Shown: in pieces, positions 38,331 to 50,142 of the stretch
Position numbering within the stretch: the stretch's first letter is position 1
Layout: every line of letters begins with the position of its first letter
DNA from: Paragonimus westermani
Taxonomy: Eukaryota > Platyhelminthes > Trematoda > Plagiorchiida > Troglotrematidae
Reading direction: 5' to 3'
DNA length: 64,000 nt
NCBI GenBank assembly: GCA_008508345.1
Contig: QNGE01002428.1
Location: 34,421 to 98,420, forward strand
Position numbers and translations under genes: made by a program
Notes under the pieces: generated by a model
The model's database searches: none
What the model was told of the DNA's origin: nothing
What the model saw: only the letters and a program-made list of their open reading frames with translations

Positions 38331-41300
38331 TGCCTGCGTTTAGACAGCCTAGTAGTTTCTAGTTCGCCTTTGGGCTCATATATCGTAAGATGGCGAGTAC
38401 CTTTTCATTGTTTACCTAGAAAATTAATATGTTAATTCACATTAGTGACGATTTTCTTTCTTCATAACTCAGACTCATCAGCTGAACCTTCAACTGGTAT
38501 GTTAACCAAAGCTACAGTAGCACCGTCCCATCGGAAAACCCTACACTCCGACCATATAGACAACAGCTTTTTGCATAACTGACTTCTTATGAATCCCATA
38601 GGAATCTGGGAACGATATAGACAACATCCTGAAATTCCGCCACTTTGTAACATGTGTTCACCTTACGCAAATATCCCGTTCTGGAAAACCCTGTGCATGA
38701 ACGACTTTCCCCCACGGTGTTTTATGCATTGTTTTTGGAATTTAAAATAGCACTAATTGATGTCGGTTTATGATCAGTGGAAACTTCTTAGACTAAATAA
38801 ACCATGAAGAGTTAGCTCAAATAAATACAGATCAATAAACTGGTGCAATTCGTAGCATGAATGCTCATTAAGTACGTGGAGACCTTGCGAAGACCCTCAT
38901 CATTTTACAGTGAAATCTACCTCTAACTAGATTTTGTGAATTATAAAAATGTATGGTTACTTTGTCCAAGCAACGATCCTCATCCGCATTGCTATCAAAA
39001 TGAGTGTATTTAACTCTATACTTTCAGTTCACAAATGACATACAAACAGTGTGATTTAACATGAAAGTATCCAAGGGTTAGAAATTTTCTGAGTCAGCTG
39101 ATGCACATGGAATTGTGAAGGAAACCATTTTTGGTGTTCTCCATCTGTTCCATTTACCATATTGCATACTGGCCCGTGAAATTTTTGCTTCTGATGCTTG
39201 AACATCCATTTCGGAGAATTAATCCTACTGTCGTTGACATTTACCTAGTTTTGCATCTTATAAACCGGTCGTTCAAATTTTCTTTTGATATTCGTACACT
39301 CTGCACTTGCATCCTACTTTGTTGATACGACAGAAGTTCACACTGTCATAATAAGGATGTTTGCTGCAGGGCGGAACTAATGTACGATGATGAACAAACA
39401 CGGGTAGGAATATGCGTAACCTTGTTCGGTTGGAACAATTTTGTCATGATGAGTATATGGATCTTGCTGTTGCTCCGTCACCTCTTTGCACTCAGCAACT
39501 TAGTTCCTAGCGTCAGTCACTTTAACGAAGTCTTTCAAATATTTGTGGTACCTGAGCTCACAGATTTTCACGACTCAACAAAGTTTACGTCTTAGCCCCG
39601 GACGGTTAGATGTTTTGGATGTCTTACGCAACTAAAAAATAACGAACACTCCAATCAGTATGAAACTACGTTGAAAAAACGAATTGTGGGATGATATGAA
39701 CAAACATGACAAGTGCACTTTGGAATAATGCAGAATTCTTCAAGAAATTATCACGTGCTGTTAGAGTACAGCCCTGAAGCACAACCTACTGATTCAAGTT
39801 AAGAGGACTTTCATTTCCCATTGATAACCGGATTGCAGCCCACACACAGACTAAATCGCCACTAACTTACACACTGGAAATTCTAAGACCACTATAAAAG
39901 TCATGTTCTAGCATCGTCAAAGAGTAATTCTATCCATGCATTCCCGGAGGTAAATCATGAAACTTCAAATCAGATAACTCCGTTTCACTGTGAATATCTT
40001 TGCATTGCTCTATATAGGTTTGCTTTTTCACTGCTCACTTGAAGAACAGTCTCCGTGCGATAAGGGTTGTTGTAAGAAACCCATATATGCCTCTGAAATT
40101 CAGTAACGACATAAACTGACCCCCAAGGAGACACGCTGCAAGCCTGTGATAATGGACGAATACAATATTCACATGTATCCACAACCACTGCTTTCTACGT
40201 GACCTTCCGTAGATTCATAACACCCGAACACGTTAATAATGTTGTCTTCGACAAACCCAAAGTTTGAAGTATTGTGGGTCTGCCTTCTATCCTCAAACTG
40301 CCACATTTTTGGTACCCGTCAGGCATCGTACTGCGTGCGATGTAATTCTTCTAGGCCAGTTGACAACGTAGGTTTATAGACAGGCCGTATTAGTGGTGGC
40401 AAACAAACAAATCGTAAGCATTAAAAAATGAGTATATCAGCAGCTGCGTGTATGTGAACGTTAAACCACTCGGAAAGGTCTTCTACTTTTCAAAGGAATC
40501 TGAACTATACTGACCAAACGATTGACAGTCACCGACCCATTTATAATCAACCGTGTTCCAGGGAATAGAAGATTAACTGCGGTATAATGTATTACGTTTA
40601 AAACGGAGCGAATAAGCATTAGTAAGGCAAGTTTATCGTTCAGTTAGTAGAATACTTGTGTTAGGGTGGGAAATGGCACACTGACACACTGGACAGACAG
40701 GCAGCAGTCCTAACACCAAAGAGGAAACGTATTCTTCGAGAAAGCATGTAACCGAACGTAAAAGTCCATATCGGAATGTAGAATGTGTTTAACGGAAACA
40801 CGTGGGTCCAATTATCCGTTTCTTACTACTGTACAGACGACCATTCTGGAATCAGATGGCAGGTACACAATGTGGTAAACTCTTGATCATGAACTGTGGT
40901 TGCACAACTTGGATCCTCGGACGTAGACTACCATTTGACTGAATTAAATCCAACACTCTGATAAGTTAGCAGTCAAACCTTGAACAATTCTAAAACATGC
41001 AATTTTCAGTCGTGGAAAGTTTTCGCGAAAATCATCGTCAAATATGATTTGAGCGACTGTCCGGGAGGAATACCTACTTTTTCGGACAACACCTGATTAG
41101 CTCGGGCGGTCCACATTGTACAAATTTTATACTGACTGTTTTGACCAGCCCCAGAATGTGGTACCTGCTTAAGTAACGGGAATGCAAATGAGTATCTTCA
41201 GTGAAAATGCTTCACTCTCAAAAGTGGTCCGTCTGTTGTATGTTTACAGATTTTCATTTTATAAAGACACGCAAATTATGTTCGCCAATTATCTGCTCTT

Positions 41301-42760
41301 AAAGCTCCTCTTTGATCCCGATTGTCCGCATACGAGAAAACCCTCAGCTTATCAGCCGGATTATCCCCATTCCCAACGCGATCTCTCGCAAACGACTTTG
41401 TTCTAAGCTTGTGTTGCGGATGCCACCCAGCCGCTCACCTCAACAGGCCGTAGTTGGAGGACAGGAGGTCAGACTGAACAGGTGATGTAACAGCTAGCTA
41501 ATGATCCAGCACCTAGGCACGAAAGTAACTCAGCTTTTAACACCGACTAGAAGCATCTGGTTGCTGAACACACGTGGTTAAAGAGATTCTCGAGTGTAGT
41601 ACGGAATCTTGTTCAGTAACGCCCGCGATTGGGAATTTACTATGTATTTAAAACAACCGTTTTTTCTTTTTTTGTTTCTTTGTGCAGTATTATTTATATC
41701 CCGGTATTAGGCTGCATGTTTTATATCTGTGCATTTGCATAAGTAGACACAATCGTAGGAAGCATATTCGCAAGTACTCCTTGTATTTATTCTTACGTTA
41801 GTTGTTTTATGTGCTGATGTTTTACAGACCTATATGTGTGATCAACTGGCATTCAGTCTTCTGGACATATAAGACAATTCAACTGCCCTGTTTGTGGTGA
41901 GATGATGCCAAACCACCATCAATGAATTCGAGTAACTCACACAAGAATGAACTAAAGCGCGATACAAGAGTCTTTACATTATTGAGGTATGTAAACTGTA
42001 TATCATTAGCCTCATTCAGGGGTCAAAATGATGAACAAAGCTTGACCAAATTTACAGAATTACTGAAACAGATATAGAAACGCAAAGATTTATTTCTCAG
42101 GTCTATATAGTGCTCTATCCCACGTACTTGTATAGCAAGCTCAAGTAGTTGTACACCACGAAACAAGGCTATGTTTCAAATCAACACAGCTTTGAATGTT
42201 GACCCATGTTTGACGGCATCCTTTATGGAATAGCTTATCACAGTGACCAGAGCCAAACAACCCCTGACCTTAATCATCACCACAAGTGACTCGTATGCAC
42301 CAATTATGGTCCGAATCGCACACCACAAAGAAACAAGGCTAGAAGGCTTGTTAGTGGAGCCTTTGTGTCCAGCCGGCCAATGGTGGACAAACAAGTGGTT
42401 GGCTGGTATGAAATCTTTATCTCTCGAAAAATAACCAGATAAAGATTACAGTAGTGTAAACTAAACTGGAAAGAAAAGTGCCGAATATATAAGACAAATT
42501 GTAAAGTATAGAAATATGTATTACTATACTCTCGAAAGGACAAGAGGGAGAAACAAAGTTCAAGGTCGAACCGAAAAACAAATGAAACATTTACTGTACA
42601 ACGCACCAACAAAACTTAAAGTAAGGAAAGGTAGAAGACTATAATCATCCAGGTTCCTGCAAAGGAGAGCGAGTGAGTTACCAAATGACGGTGTTCGTTG
42701 GTTAATGCGAGCAAAACAAAGTGAACATAAAACACACTTAATTTGAGACCAAAGTACTTG
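38331..42760. other. Unassigned stretch
   Basis: About 4.4 kb without a recognised feature. Frames up to about 74 codons (41,182-41,406 plus; 42,176-42,394 minus) show no domain. Confidence 0.4.
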
Positions 42761-42950
42761 TTATCTCATGATCGACGATGTACCGTGATTACGTTGATGA
42801 TCAACTAGTCCGAAACAGTTAGCGCATTTGTAGTCGCATTTATCGCAACACCATCTAGCCACATCATCGAGACTGATTGTTCTGCTGTGTACCGCACGCC
42901 TCCAACCTCGATCCCACAGCCGCTCTTCATTGAACCTTAGGAGGCAATCT
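42761..42950 (-). pseudogene. LINE C-terminal segment with a C2H2 zinc finger
   Basis: The minus strand reads LRFNEERLWDRGWRRAVHSR, then DDVARW and a C2H2 finger CDKC...H...H (42,785-42,847) with spacing C-x2-C-x12-H-x3-H, and ends at a TAA (42,761-42,763). Some flatworm and other non-LTR elements end in such a finger (GLxxHxRxH type); here it reads GLVDHQRNH. It directly follows the R2-like segment, though R2 proteins normally end in an endonuclease domain. It may therefore be a second relic joined to the first. Confidence 0.5.
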
Positions 42951-44290
42951 TTTCAGCAGGTCCTTGGTCACGCAGTTGTGCTGAACACACCGCACATCGT
43001 GAGTGATCCAGAACTGTTTGAGAATGCAAGAGAGACTTTTCGGTTGACTTCAGTTGCCTTGACAGAGAACTGAATGATCACTTCCGTCACCTCCAGAACT
43101 CCGGACCTTAGTCCGAAGAAAACTGAACGGTTCGAACAAAGAACCCGGGAAAAATGCGGTCTGGATTCAACAGCCAGCGCTTAGAGGGTGTAGAGTCAGA
43201 AACTTACTGAAGACCACGGCAATCTGCTGTGTAATAAAGTTTATTCATCCACGCCACACGGGTTTCCTCCTTGTTCGTCACTTTCACGCCATGGACGTGT
43301 ACTAGAATATTGACGCCCATCATGATAGGGCCAAACGAATGATCGTTGTCCGTTCGTGATTTGAGTGGAGTGAGAATGGTAATGGTCAAGCTCGGGATGC
43401 CCAGATCATCCAACTGAATTAGGGTGTAGATGCACCTGGTCGACCTGTCTTTGGGTAGGCCGAGCAACTGACGAACAAACTAGCGAACTGTACGGTCTAC
43501 AACTTTGAGCGTGTTCAGGTGGACTCGGATTAAAACTGGTGAATAATTCATCTTCAGTATCAGATGCTGTCTCAGAAGGTGTAGGCGCTGATTCGGATTC
43601 AGAGTCACTTTAGTAGTTCCACCCAACATCGTACGAGTTTGCAGCCAGTGACTGGTGAAAGGTTAAACTTCCTGGATGAACGGGTCACCGATATAGATCA
43701 ACGTGTCAGAGACTGTTAGTGAGTGGATAATTTCCGGGCCGAAATTAATAGACTCATTAGCGATAGTTTTTGTGTTGTGCTAATGGTGGCCGTAAGAATA
43801 GTTTTACGCATGTTGATCTTCAGTCCGGATAACTTCAGAGCAGTAGCGGCGGTTGTGAGCTTTTCCGAGAAACACGTCAAATTCTCGGCCAGGAGGACCA
43901 TGTCGTCGGCTTACGCGAAACCACTGACCAGTGTATCGTGGAAATGGTAGCTAGTCCCCGGTCTAGTTAGAATCAGCACCTCATCCACTGCGGTGATGAA
44001 TAACAGCGGCGACAGAGGGTTATCCTGGTGAACACCACGTTGGTACCAGAGGACAGAGCCTTTGAGCGCAGCGGAAGCTCTTCAATAGTAATCAGCAGAG
44101 TAGTTTGTTAGAGGTGTTAGAGGTTTAGAGCACCAAAAGCCTGGACCGACCTAATAATCGATTTCTGTGATATAGAATCGAACACCTTGGACACGTCGAT
44201 GAATACCACACAAAGGCTGGAAGACGTAGTGCTTAAGTTCTTGCGCAGGGCAGGGAGAAGAGTTGAAGAGTTGGAGAGTTGAAGGCAATA
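42951..44290 (-). mobile_element. Decayed R2-like non-LTR retrotransposon
   Basis: Minus strand, several frames. VVFIDVSKVFDSISQKSI (near 44,150-44,205) is RT motif A; GVHQDNPLSPLLFITAVDE (near 43,985-44,040) is the motif B region; ADDMVLLAENLTCF (near 43,870-43,910) is the catalytic ADD box, followed by GLKINMRKT. Then come LGLPKDRSTRCIYTLI, DDLGIPSLTITI (43,204-43,467 frame) and ADCRGLQ, which recall the R2-group 'GGLGIPSL' and 'DGxGL' motifs. A last piece, ITHDVRCVQHNCVTKDLLKR (near 42,970-43,030), fits the region after the R2 CCHC knuckle, of which most Cys are lost. No intact frame remains. The clade call rests on the GLGIPSL-like motif. Confidence 0.65.
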
Positions 44291-45382
44291 CATGGTAAAA
44301 GCAACATACCAGCGTTGAAGATAGGGCGACGGTTCTCAGTTCACTGGGAGAAAATGATTAATCATTTTCGGAACAAGTTTTCTTTGGAGGCGGCATAGAT
44401 GAATTGGACAACACTCAGTTGAAATATCCGAAAGCAGCACCATGGTTAAAACACTATTTTATACTTAACGATTAACTCAAATCTTATACAAATGGTTAGT
44501 GTTAGACCAGAAGTTTAGTTCGATTGCTCATGTCCTTTCATGACTATTTATGCGCAATTGATTCTGATTTCCTAACTTGCATACTAGCGGAGTGTTATTT
44601 TGTACACAAACCCACCCACTCTAATATTCACTGATGTTGCGTTTAGGCATTACACATGTGTGTCTAGCAAGTATGACACAAAAGAAGCGAATTCCGTACC
44701 TTCGACGTTCGTTAATTGACATGAGCTCGGTTTGGCCAAGCTCTAGATGAAGTCCAGTTTTAAGGGATGCACGTGTATACATGCATCATTTTGGGGTGGC
44801 GAACACTAGACATGAAAAGCCCCGTCACTGTTTATCATGGTGATACGTAACGTTGTTGACGATAAAACGCCTATTCTTACAGGTGTAAGTTCTATGAACT
44901 CTGAGGTGTACCACTGAGGCCGCAGTCAACAACGGAGTAATTCAAATTGACCAATTCGATCACAATGCGCTGCCTTCAAATAAGCGTTCAATATGCGGTT
45001 CCTGACACCACTTACAGTATTATCTACATGCAGTATGATTGATTCGCACTAATACTACTACTGAGATAGATTTTGCAAAATTCAGATTTTTATTGTCTGG
45101 GAGATCGAGTCAATCTAACCACTTGCGACCAGGAGTATTATGGTGAGTCATGTCGTAGAGGTAGCGTATGCACTTCACTGAATACCAGTGCTCCCAGCAG
45201 TTGTTGGGTAAGCAATCAGAATACAATTGATATATCCAGTTTGCTGATTCTGAAACAAATTTGGTTTAACAAGCATTTCTACACTAACCCAATTTATGTT
45301 GAATTTTCTACTCAGGTGCTCTCACTGTTGTGAAGCTACATGATAATTCACAGAAGAACGAATTTGCTCTCTCCACCATACA
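44291..45382. other. Unassigned stretch
   Basis: Part of the first few hundred bases may be N-terminal LINE sequence. Nothing else is recognised. Confidence 0.35.
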
Positions 45383-45560
45383 GGTAGAAATAAAGGCGAC
45401 CCCGGTTAGTCGTGTTTTGTGCACGACACTTGAGCACAACAAACCTTTGTATGAGGAGTCCAAACCCTCAAAACGTCGTCGACCCACTGCTCAGGTTTAT
45501 CCGCGTGAAACTTATAAATGACTTTGATATGGTAGAAAATTTTGTTGGAAAAAAACTCGG
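45383..45560 (-). mobile_element. Possible RT relic
   Basis: The minus strand reads KFHADKPEQWVDDVLRVW. VDD in this setting could be a catalytic box (PLEs read '...RYVDDxL'). A single motif with weak surroundings; it could be chance. Confidence 0.22.
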
Positions 45561-45599
45561 TAACTCAGTCGGCTCGTTACTGTTAGTGATGACGTTACG

Positions 45600-46838
45600 A
45601 AACTCAATGCACCATTAGGTAGCTTTTGTTAAATTCTACGTTGAAATGTCTGCTGAAGAGACCAGAGCTTGAACCCCACTTTAAGCTATGAGTAACAAAA
45701 GTAATAGTTTGCTGGCAAAACACTGATATCCACATGGCCGTTTACCAGAACAGAAGCATCAGCTACTTATAACAGCATCTACTACTGACGGTCAGTACAC
45801 GAATGCGTAGTAATCAGCATTCCGTTCATCTTATTGAAGGCAGTGACCGCAGAACAACCAGTCTCGTGGATCACTAGGACTTATACGTTAGAATTTGCTA
45901 CTTCCTCAGACTATACTGCACCTGCCGTTACAAGTGCAACAAATTGGAACGTTTCACCTCAAAAAACAGTCTACTCTGCTCAATAGTGTATCCAGTTGTA
46001 ATCATCCACTTTTTCAGTAGTTGCAAACTGAAGTATAAACTAACTCTATGAGAATTTTATTCATCGTGCACCTGAAACCTTGCCTTTCTGTTCAAAAATA
46101 AGATGCGGCAAACTTGAGACTGCCTTCTTCTTCACCGACTTCAATTTTTATAACGCACAACTTCAGCCCCTATCAGCTTTGCAGTTTTCATATTATTCGT
46201 TCGTTTTGGACGCCGCCAACGTTGCTCTTTCAAAAAGAAACTTATTCGAAAAGCAAACCTGTCATGTTTCTCCATTCTTAGCCTACAGAGATGAAATTCC
46301 TTCATCAGAATGAAATGTATCTGCTGGGCATAGCTTGTTGTTATGCTTGAACTCAACGACACTACAATATGAGTCGGTTGTCTCGAACGAGTGGTCATCT
46401 GTAATGATAGTAATAGCAACAAGAATAGATAAGTGATAATGCAAACAGGCGTTGGAGTGATTAGGTACTATTCCGAATTCAACTGAAACGTTATCTCATA
46501 GAAGTGAAACGATTTATTGTACATCTCTCAGTGAAGCTGTGGCACCTACGCCGGCCCCCTAACAGCGATATCAGTGGTTTGTGGCAAAGTTATGTTACTA
46601 AGGTAACACGAACGCGTAGAGTAGTACTAAAGAGGATGTCATGGAATTCGTCAGTTCCCCAAAAGCACTGTATGGTAAACACTAACAAAGTACACTTGCA
46701 AGTGACCTCCACAGTTGGCGCAGTGAATTTTCAACTTCGCCCTTCAGTTCTCTGGCACCCCGCCTTCACGTCTAAACGCTCACTCGCCTACATCGCGCCT
46801 GCGTGCATCACTGTACCTGCTGAGTTGGTCATCTGATT
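45600..46838. other. Unassigned stretch
   Basis: Frames of 77 codons (46,080-46,313 plus), 93 (46,141-46,422 minus) and 110 (46,504-46,836 plus, just before the repeat) have no domain I know. Confidence 0.35.
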
Positions 46839-47090
46839 GGTCACAAACCCTTCAAACATGATCTTGTTTGTGACCATGCTGTCTTCGAAATGACTGACAT
46901 AAAACGGACTCTGTTCGGAGGCCAGTCTTCTTTCTGCATTCATGCGTTAGCCTCAGGTGGTTGGGTTGGACGGGAAGTTACGAACTAGTCGCGTAGTTCG
47001 TTGGCCGTCGTTCAGTCATACGCCGTTTCACCAACCGTTATTCCGTTGTCCGTTTACGCGCTCGTAGGCCGTAGATCCGGTTACAACAGG
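46839..47090. repeat. Unidentified dispersed repeat, copy B, with terminal hairpin
   Basis: Begins with a 10-bp perfect inverted repeat, GGTCACAAAC and GTTTGTGACC, with a 17-nt loop (46,839-46,875). It continues in parallel with 2783-3005, sharing for instance TACGAACTAGTCG and AGATCC..TTACAAC. The edges agree between copies: a hairpin at one side and GATCCNNTTACAAC at the other. Family unknown. Confidence 0.6.
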
Positions 47091-48393
47091 GAAAACTTTT
47101 GATTCGTAGGAAGTTTAGGGATGTCAAAGTTGGTTTGACAACGTTTTGGAGCGTATTCAATGTCAAATGTAAAACAATGTGAGCCATTTAATTGCTTTGT
47201 TAGCACATAAAGAAACCGAAGATCTTTTGGCCCTATTTTTATTTCAGAATTGACAATTCATTAGTTTGATATTAGTGAAAGTGTGATATTGCTGAGGTAA
47301 GACACTTCCCCATTAAGGGTGTATGTAGAAAATTCTCGAGTTGATCTGACTTGGTTTATTTGTTGTGAGGATTTTTGGCGTGACCACCTCTGACGTCCCC
47401 AAAATTCTAAACCTTCCGAGATATGGCAGTCGCCTTACTGGTACTACCTTACGCATTCATGTTAACTTTTGGACTTGTATTTACTACAGACCAATACCAT
47501 CATGGTTAGCATGTCGGTGTATCATAGTTTCACTCGTTGCCGTATGATGAACCTACGTCGTCGCTATTGTTACTGGTTACACACTCGAAAATCACGGTGT
47601 TTCAGTCGTTACTATTAGGAATGATAAGTAGCAACTCCAATGTTTGTCCGAAGTATCGAAGTCGACTGGATTCCTCAGGCAGCCAGTATCCGATTGTAGT
47701 ATGGGTCCTCGAAGGCTTGCCTTCCTAGCGTCTCAACTTCTATTCGACAGTCTGCTTGTTTGTACAGTGAGCATACCATTAGGTAAAAGTTGTTTGAAAA
47801 TCCACCCATCTTCTTACTGCGACCTTCAAAACGCGTCAGCATAAAGCTGGGGAATCCTGCGCGTGTGAATAGCAGATCGGATGAACTAGCATCACAATAG
47901 GTTCAGTACGTTTGTGGCACCTTTTGTGTCGTATAAGATGCACCTTCGTTTGTGAGCAGCATGGTGCGTACTTTCAGGAACCAAAAGACAGATATCTACG
48001 CCAAGAGAACGAGGGACCAGATGCAACTATTGGAACCGTGTGTATTAACTATGGAGGACGTGTCAATAGTAGAATAAAAATGCACTGACGCCCAACGGGT
48101 GAGGATGTACGTCAGCCAGCAAATGAGTGCACGTGTTGGTTGTTCTATGTTTTCACATAACGTGTAGTGGATTTCGTACACTGCATACCTTCGCAGGCGA
48201 AGCAACTTTGGAAGCAAAATACATGAAGTTCCATCAAAGCACAATTTCCAGGTAAATTACATGCTCAGAAGTGTAGTGGAACAAAGAGTTAGGGCAACAG
48301 AACAACAAGGCAAATACAAGGACTCAAAATAGCTGTCCGCAATAGATTCCACTACTTTAAGTCTGCTGCGTATTGCAAGAAGATTCTATCCTC
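47091..48393. other. Unassigned stretch
   Basis: No recognised gene. It abuts the complete LTR at 48,394. Confidence 0.4.
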
Positions 48394-48605
48394 TGTAACA
48401 ACGGATTTGGTTCCTCCAACGAGCTAAATGAACGTTGCCACGGTTAGCCCACGATAACCACCACCGCGTGTAAGCAGAAGGCGAAACACGCGAGGATGAA
48501 GTGTTTATTAATTCAAAAAATAGACAAGTAGTTAATATGTACAATGAACATAAAAGGTATGCAGAATAGTGCGTAACAAAAAGGCAAAATGGAAGAGACT
48601 CTACA
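48394..48605 (-). repeat. Complete 3' LTR of the gypsy element
   Basis: 212 bp starting TGTAGAGTCTC and ending GTTGTTACA on the minus strand, that is TG...CA as expected. A polyadenylation signal AATAAA lies at 48,509-48,504 on that strand. Its first 73 bp recur at 50,942-51,014. No matching target-site duplication is visible at the two outer ends. Confidence 0.8.
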
Positions 48606-48618
48606 TAACTCCCCCCAG
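48606..48618 (-). promoter_or_regulatory. Polypurine tract
   Basis: On the minus strand CTGGGGGGAGTTA directly precedes the TG of the 3' LTR. This is the place and composition of the primer for plus-strand DNA synthesis in LTR elements, and it fixes the LTR boundary. Confidence 0.7.
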
Positions 48619-48904
48619 AGCGTGAGAGACAATAAAACGCTCGATAACTAGAGGAGCAGACAGAGAGTCAACGATGGTAATCGATAGATTGTCGGCCATC
48701 TAACGGTTCGGCCGGAACGAGGGTGTGGTTTGCATGTCTTGGGTTGGGAGGCTGGGAAAAGAGTATGATCACTAGTGTCAAACATGGGTTGGGTAGACTG
48801 AGAAAGGTTTTATGAGTCGGTAGACGGATCTAGAGGACGCTGGTTGAAATCAGCGGCATTTTTGATGTCTGGCGGACGAGACGGGGACGTTGAATCAGGG
48901 TCGG

Positions 48905-49112
48905 CGTACGCAACTTTGCTCGTAAACTTGACCCTTCCCTGGACGTAGTGACCTTTCCTAAACCACCGATTGACTATCAACCCTGCTCCCTAACTGCTCG
49001 ATATAAAAAACCCGTTTCATGTTATTGCAAATTTGGTACTGACGAGTTAGTACGAAATGCTTGCATCAACCAGTTTTCGTGTTCTAACAGTTTTGTTCAA
49101 ACTTTTAGTCAG
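48905..49112 (+). mobile_element. Penelope-like 3' fragment nested in the gypsy element
   Basis: The plus strand begins inside the last PLE codons, reading ATLLVNLTLPWT and a TAG at 48,946-48,948 (23.0-kb copy: IVNLTLPWT). It then follows the shared 3' tail to about 49,112 (TTCGTGTTCTAACAG). It lies between the integrase end and the gypsy 3' untranslated region in the opposite orientation. A severely 5'-truncated insertion, as expected of target-primed retrotransposition. Confidence 0.8.
49025..49079 (+). ncRNA. Hammerhead ribozyme motif in nested PLE tail
   Basis: Plus strand: stem I arm CAAATTTGGTA, CTGACGA (49,039-49,045), stem II GT-TAGT-AC, GAAA (49,054-49,057), stem III TGC/GCA around TT, C at 49,067 as predicted cleavage residue, then AACCAGTTTTCG. 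Stem I matches the 22.9-kb copy except at the innermost pair (A against A). The stem II loop differs (TAGT against CAAT) while the stem is kept. Confidence 0.65.
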
Positions 49113-49119
49113 TCAATGT

Positions 49120-49900
49120 TCACCGAGTGACGTGTCCCGGTTTTGTTAATAACAAAATACTCGTCTTCACGATCAAGCACTCTGAAAGGACCATCATACG
49201 GCGGTTGTAGAGGTGTTTCAGGTGAGCCAACGCGAATGAAAACAAAATGACAAGTGTGCACATCACGATTTGTTCTTGACGCAACGTTCTCCGTGGGGGC
49301 GAAGGTTGAATATGCCGCATGTGATTCTTAAGACTCGTGACGTAACTCGTGTCGGGACTCAGATGTACCAAGGAATTAGAGAGAAACTCTCCAGGGATAC
49401 GCAATGTACAACCGTACACGAGTTCTGCTGGGGTGCACCCAACATCTTCCTTGACAGTAGTTTGCAAGCCGAGGAGAATAAGAGGTAGGCGATCAGCCCA
49501 TTTGTTGCCATTAAAGATGATTTTAGTTGACGGTGAAATCTTTCGACCATATCGTTGGACGAGGGGTGGTACGTAGTGGTCGTTATATGTTCGCAACCAA
49601 GAACACGATTCAAATCACGAAAAAGAGCTGAAGTAAACTGAGATCCACGGTCAGTGGTGATAGTGGCCGGAACGTCAAAATTCGAAATCCTTGAATCGAC
49701 AAACTGCGTGCGATAGTTCCCGTTGACGTGTTATTCAAAGGAACGGCAATGGGCCATCTCGTGAATCGATCCACACAGGTTAGAAGATGTGTATAACCGT
49801 TGGAAGGAGGAAGGGGACCAACGATATCAAGGTGGACGTGTTTAAAGCGTCCATCTGGTAAAGCAAAAGTTCCTGGAGTAGTGATGGTGTGACGATAAAC
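49120..49900 (-). pseudogene. Gypsy integrase core and C-terminal region
   Basis: Minus strand: HVHLDIVGPLPPSNGYTHL with the first catalytic Asp (near 49,815-49,850), FVDSRISNFDVPATITTDRG with the second Asp (near 49,640-49,700), and SSNDMVERFHRQLK with the catalytic Glu (near 49,535-49,580). The D,D-35-E set is thus present across two frames. C-terminal to it are LGLQTTVKEDVGCTPAEL and VYGCTLRIPGEF. The protein inserts element cDNA into chromosomes. A frame change near 49,610 breaks it. Confidence 0.8.
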
Positions 49901-50142
49901 TGTACTACGTAGGTATTCCAGACACTGTTTAGCCCAGTTACGAGTATCCTTACGAATGCCGGGCTAAATGTGATGCTCGATGGCTAGTTTGGTTGAGGCG
50001 CGTATGCTTGGATGCGACAAAGACTACAGGCGGCTATAAACATCAAACCGGTGTGTGAAAGGAACAAACGGTCGTGACATACCGGTAGACACATCACACG
50101 TAAGTGAATATTCTGACTGGGCTAAGGGGATATCACGCAGTT
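49901..50142 (-). pseudogene. Gypsy integrase zinc-binding (H2C2) region, degraded
   Basis: Minus strand: LSHPSIRASTKLAIEHHI, a stop, PGIRKDTRNWAKQCLEYL, then STVYRHTITTPG. This matches the usual 'HPGixat...H...Wpgi..D...WaksC..C' region. The second Cys appears replaced by Tyr and a stop interrupts it. Confidence 0.65.

Noticed and set aside
38430..38500. Minus-strand CAGCTGATGAGTC resembling the start of the schistosome satellite ribozyme
   Set aside because: The rest of the core is absent: no C-GAAA follows a pairable stem II.
49270..49576. Plus-strand frames of 72 and 75 codons
   Set aside because: They are antisense to the gypsy integrase and explained by it.
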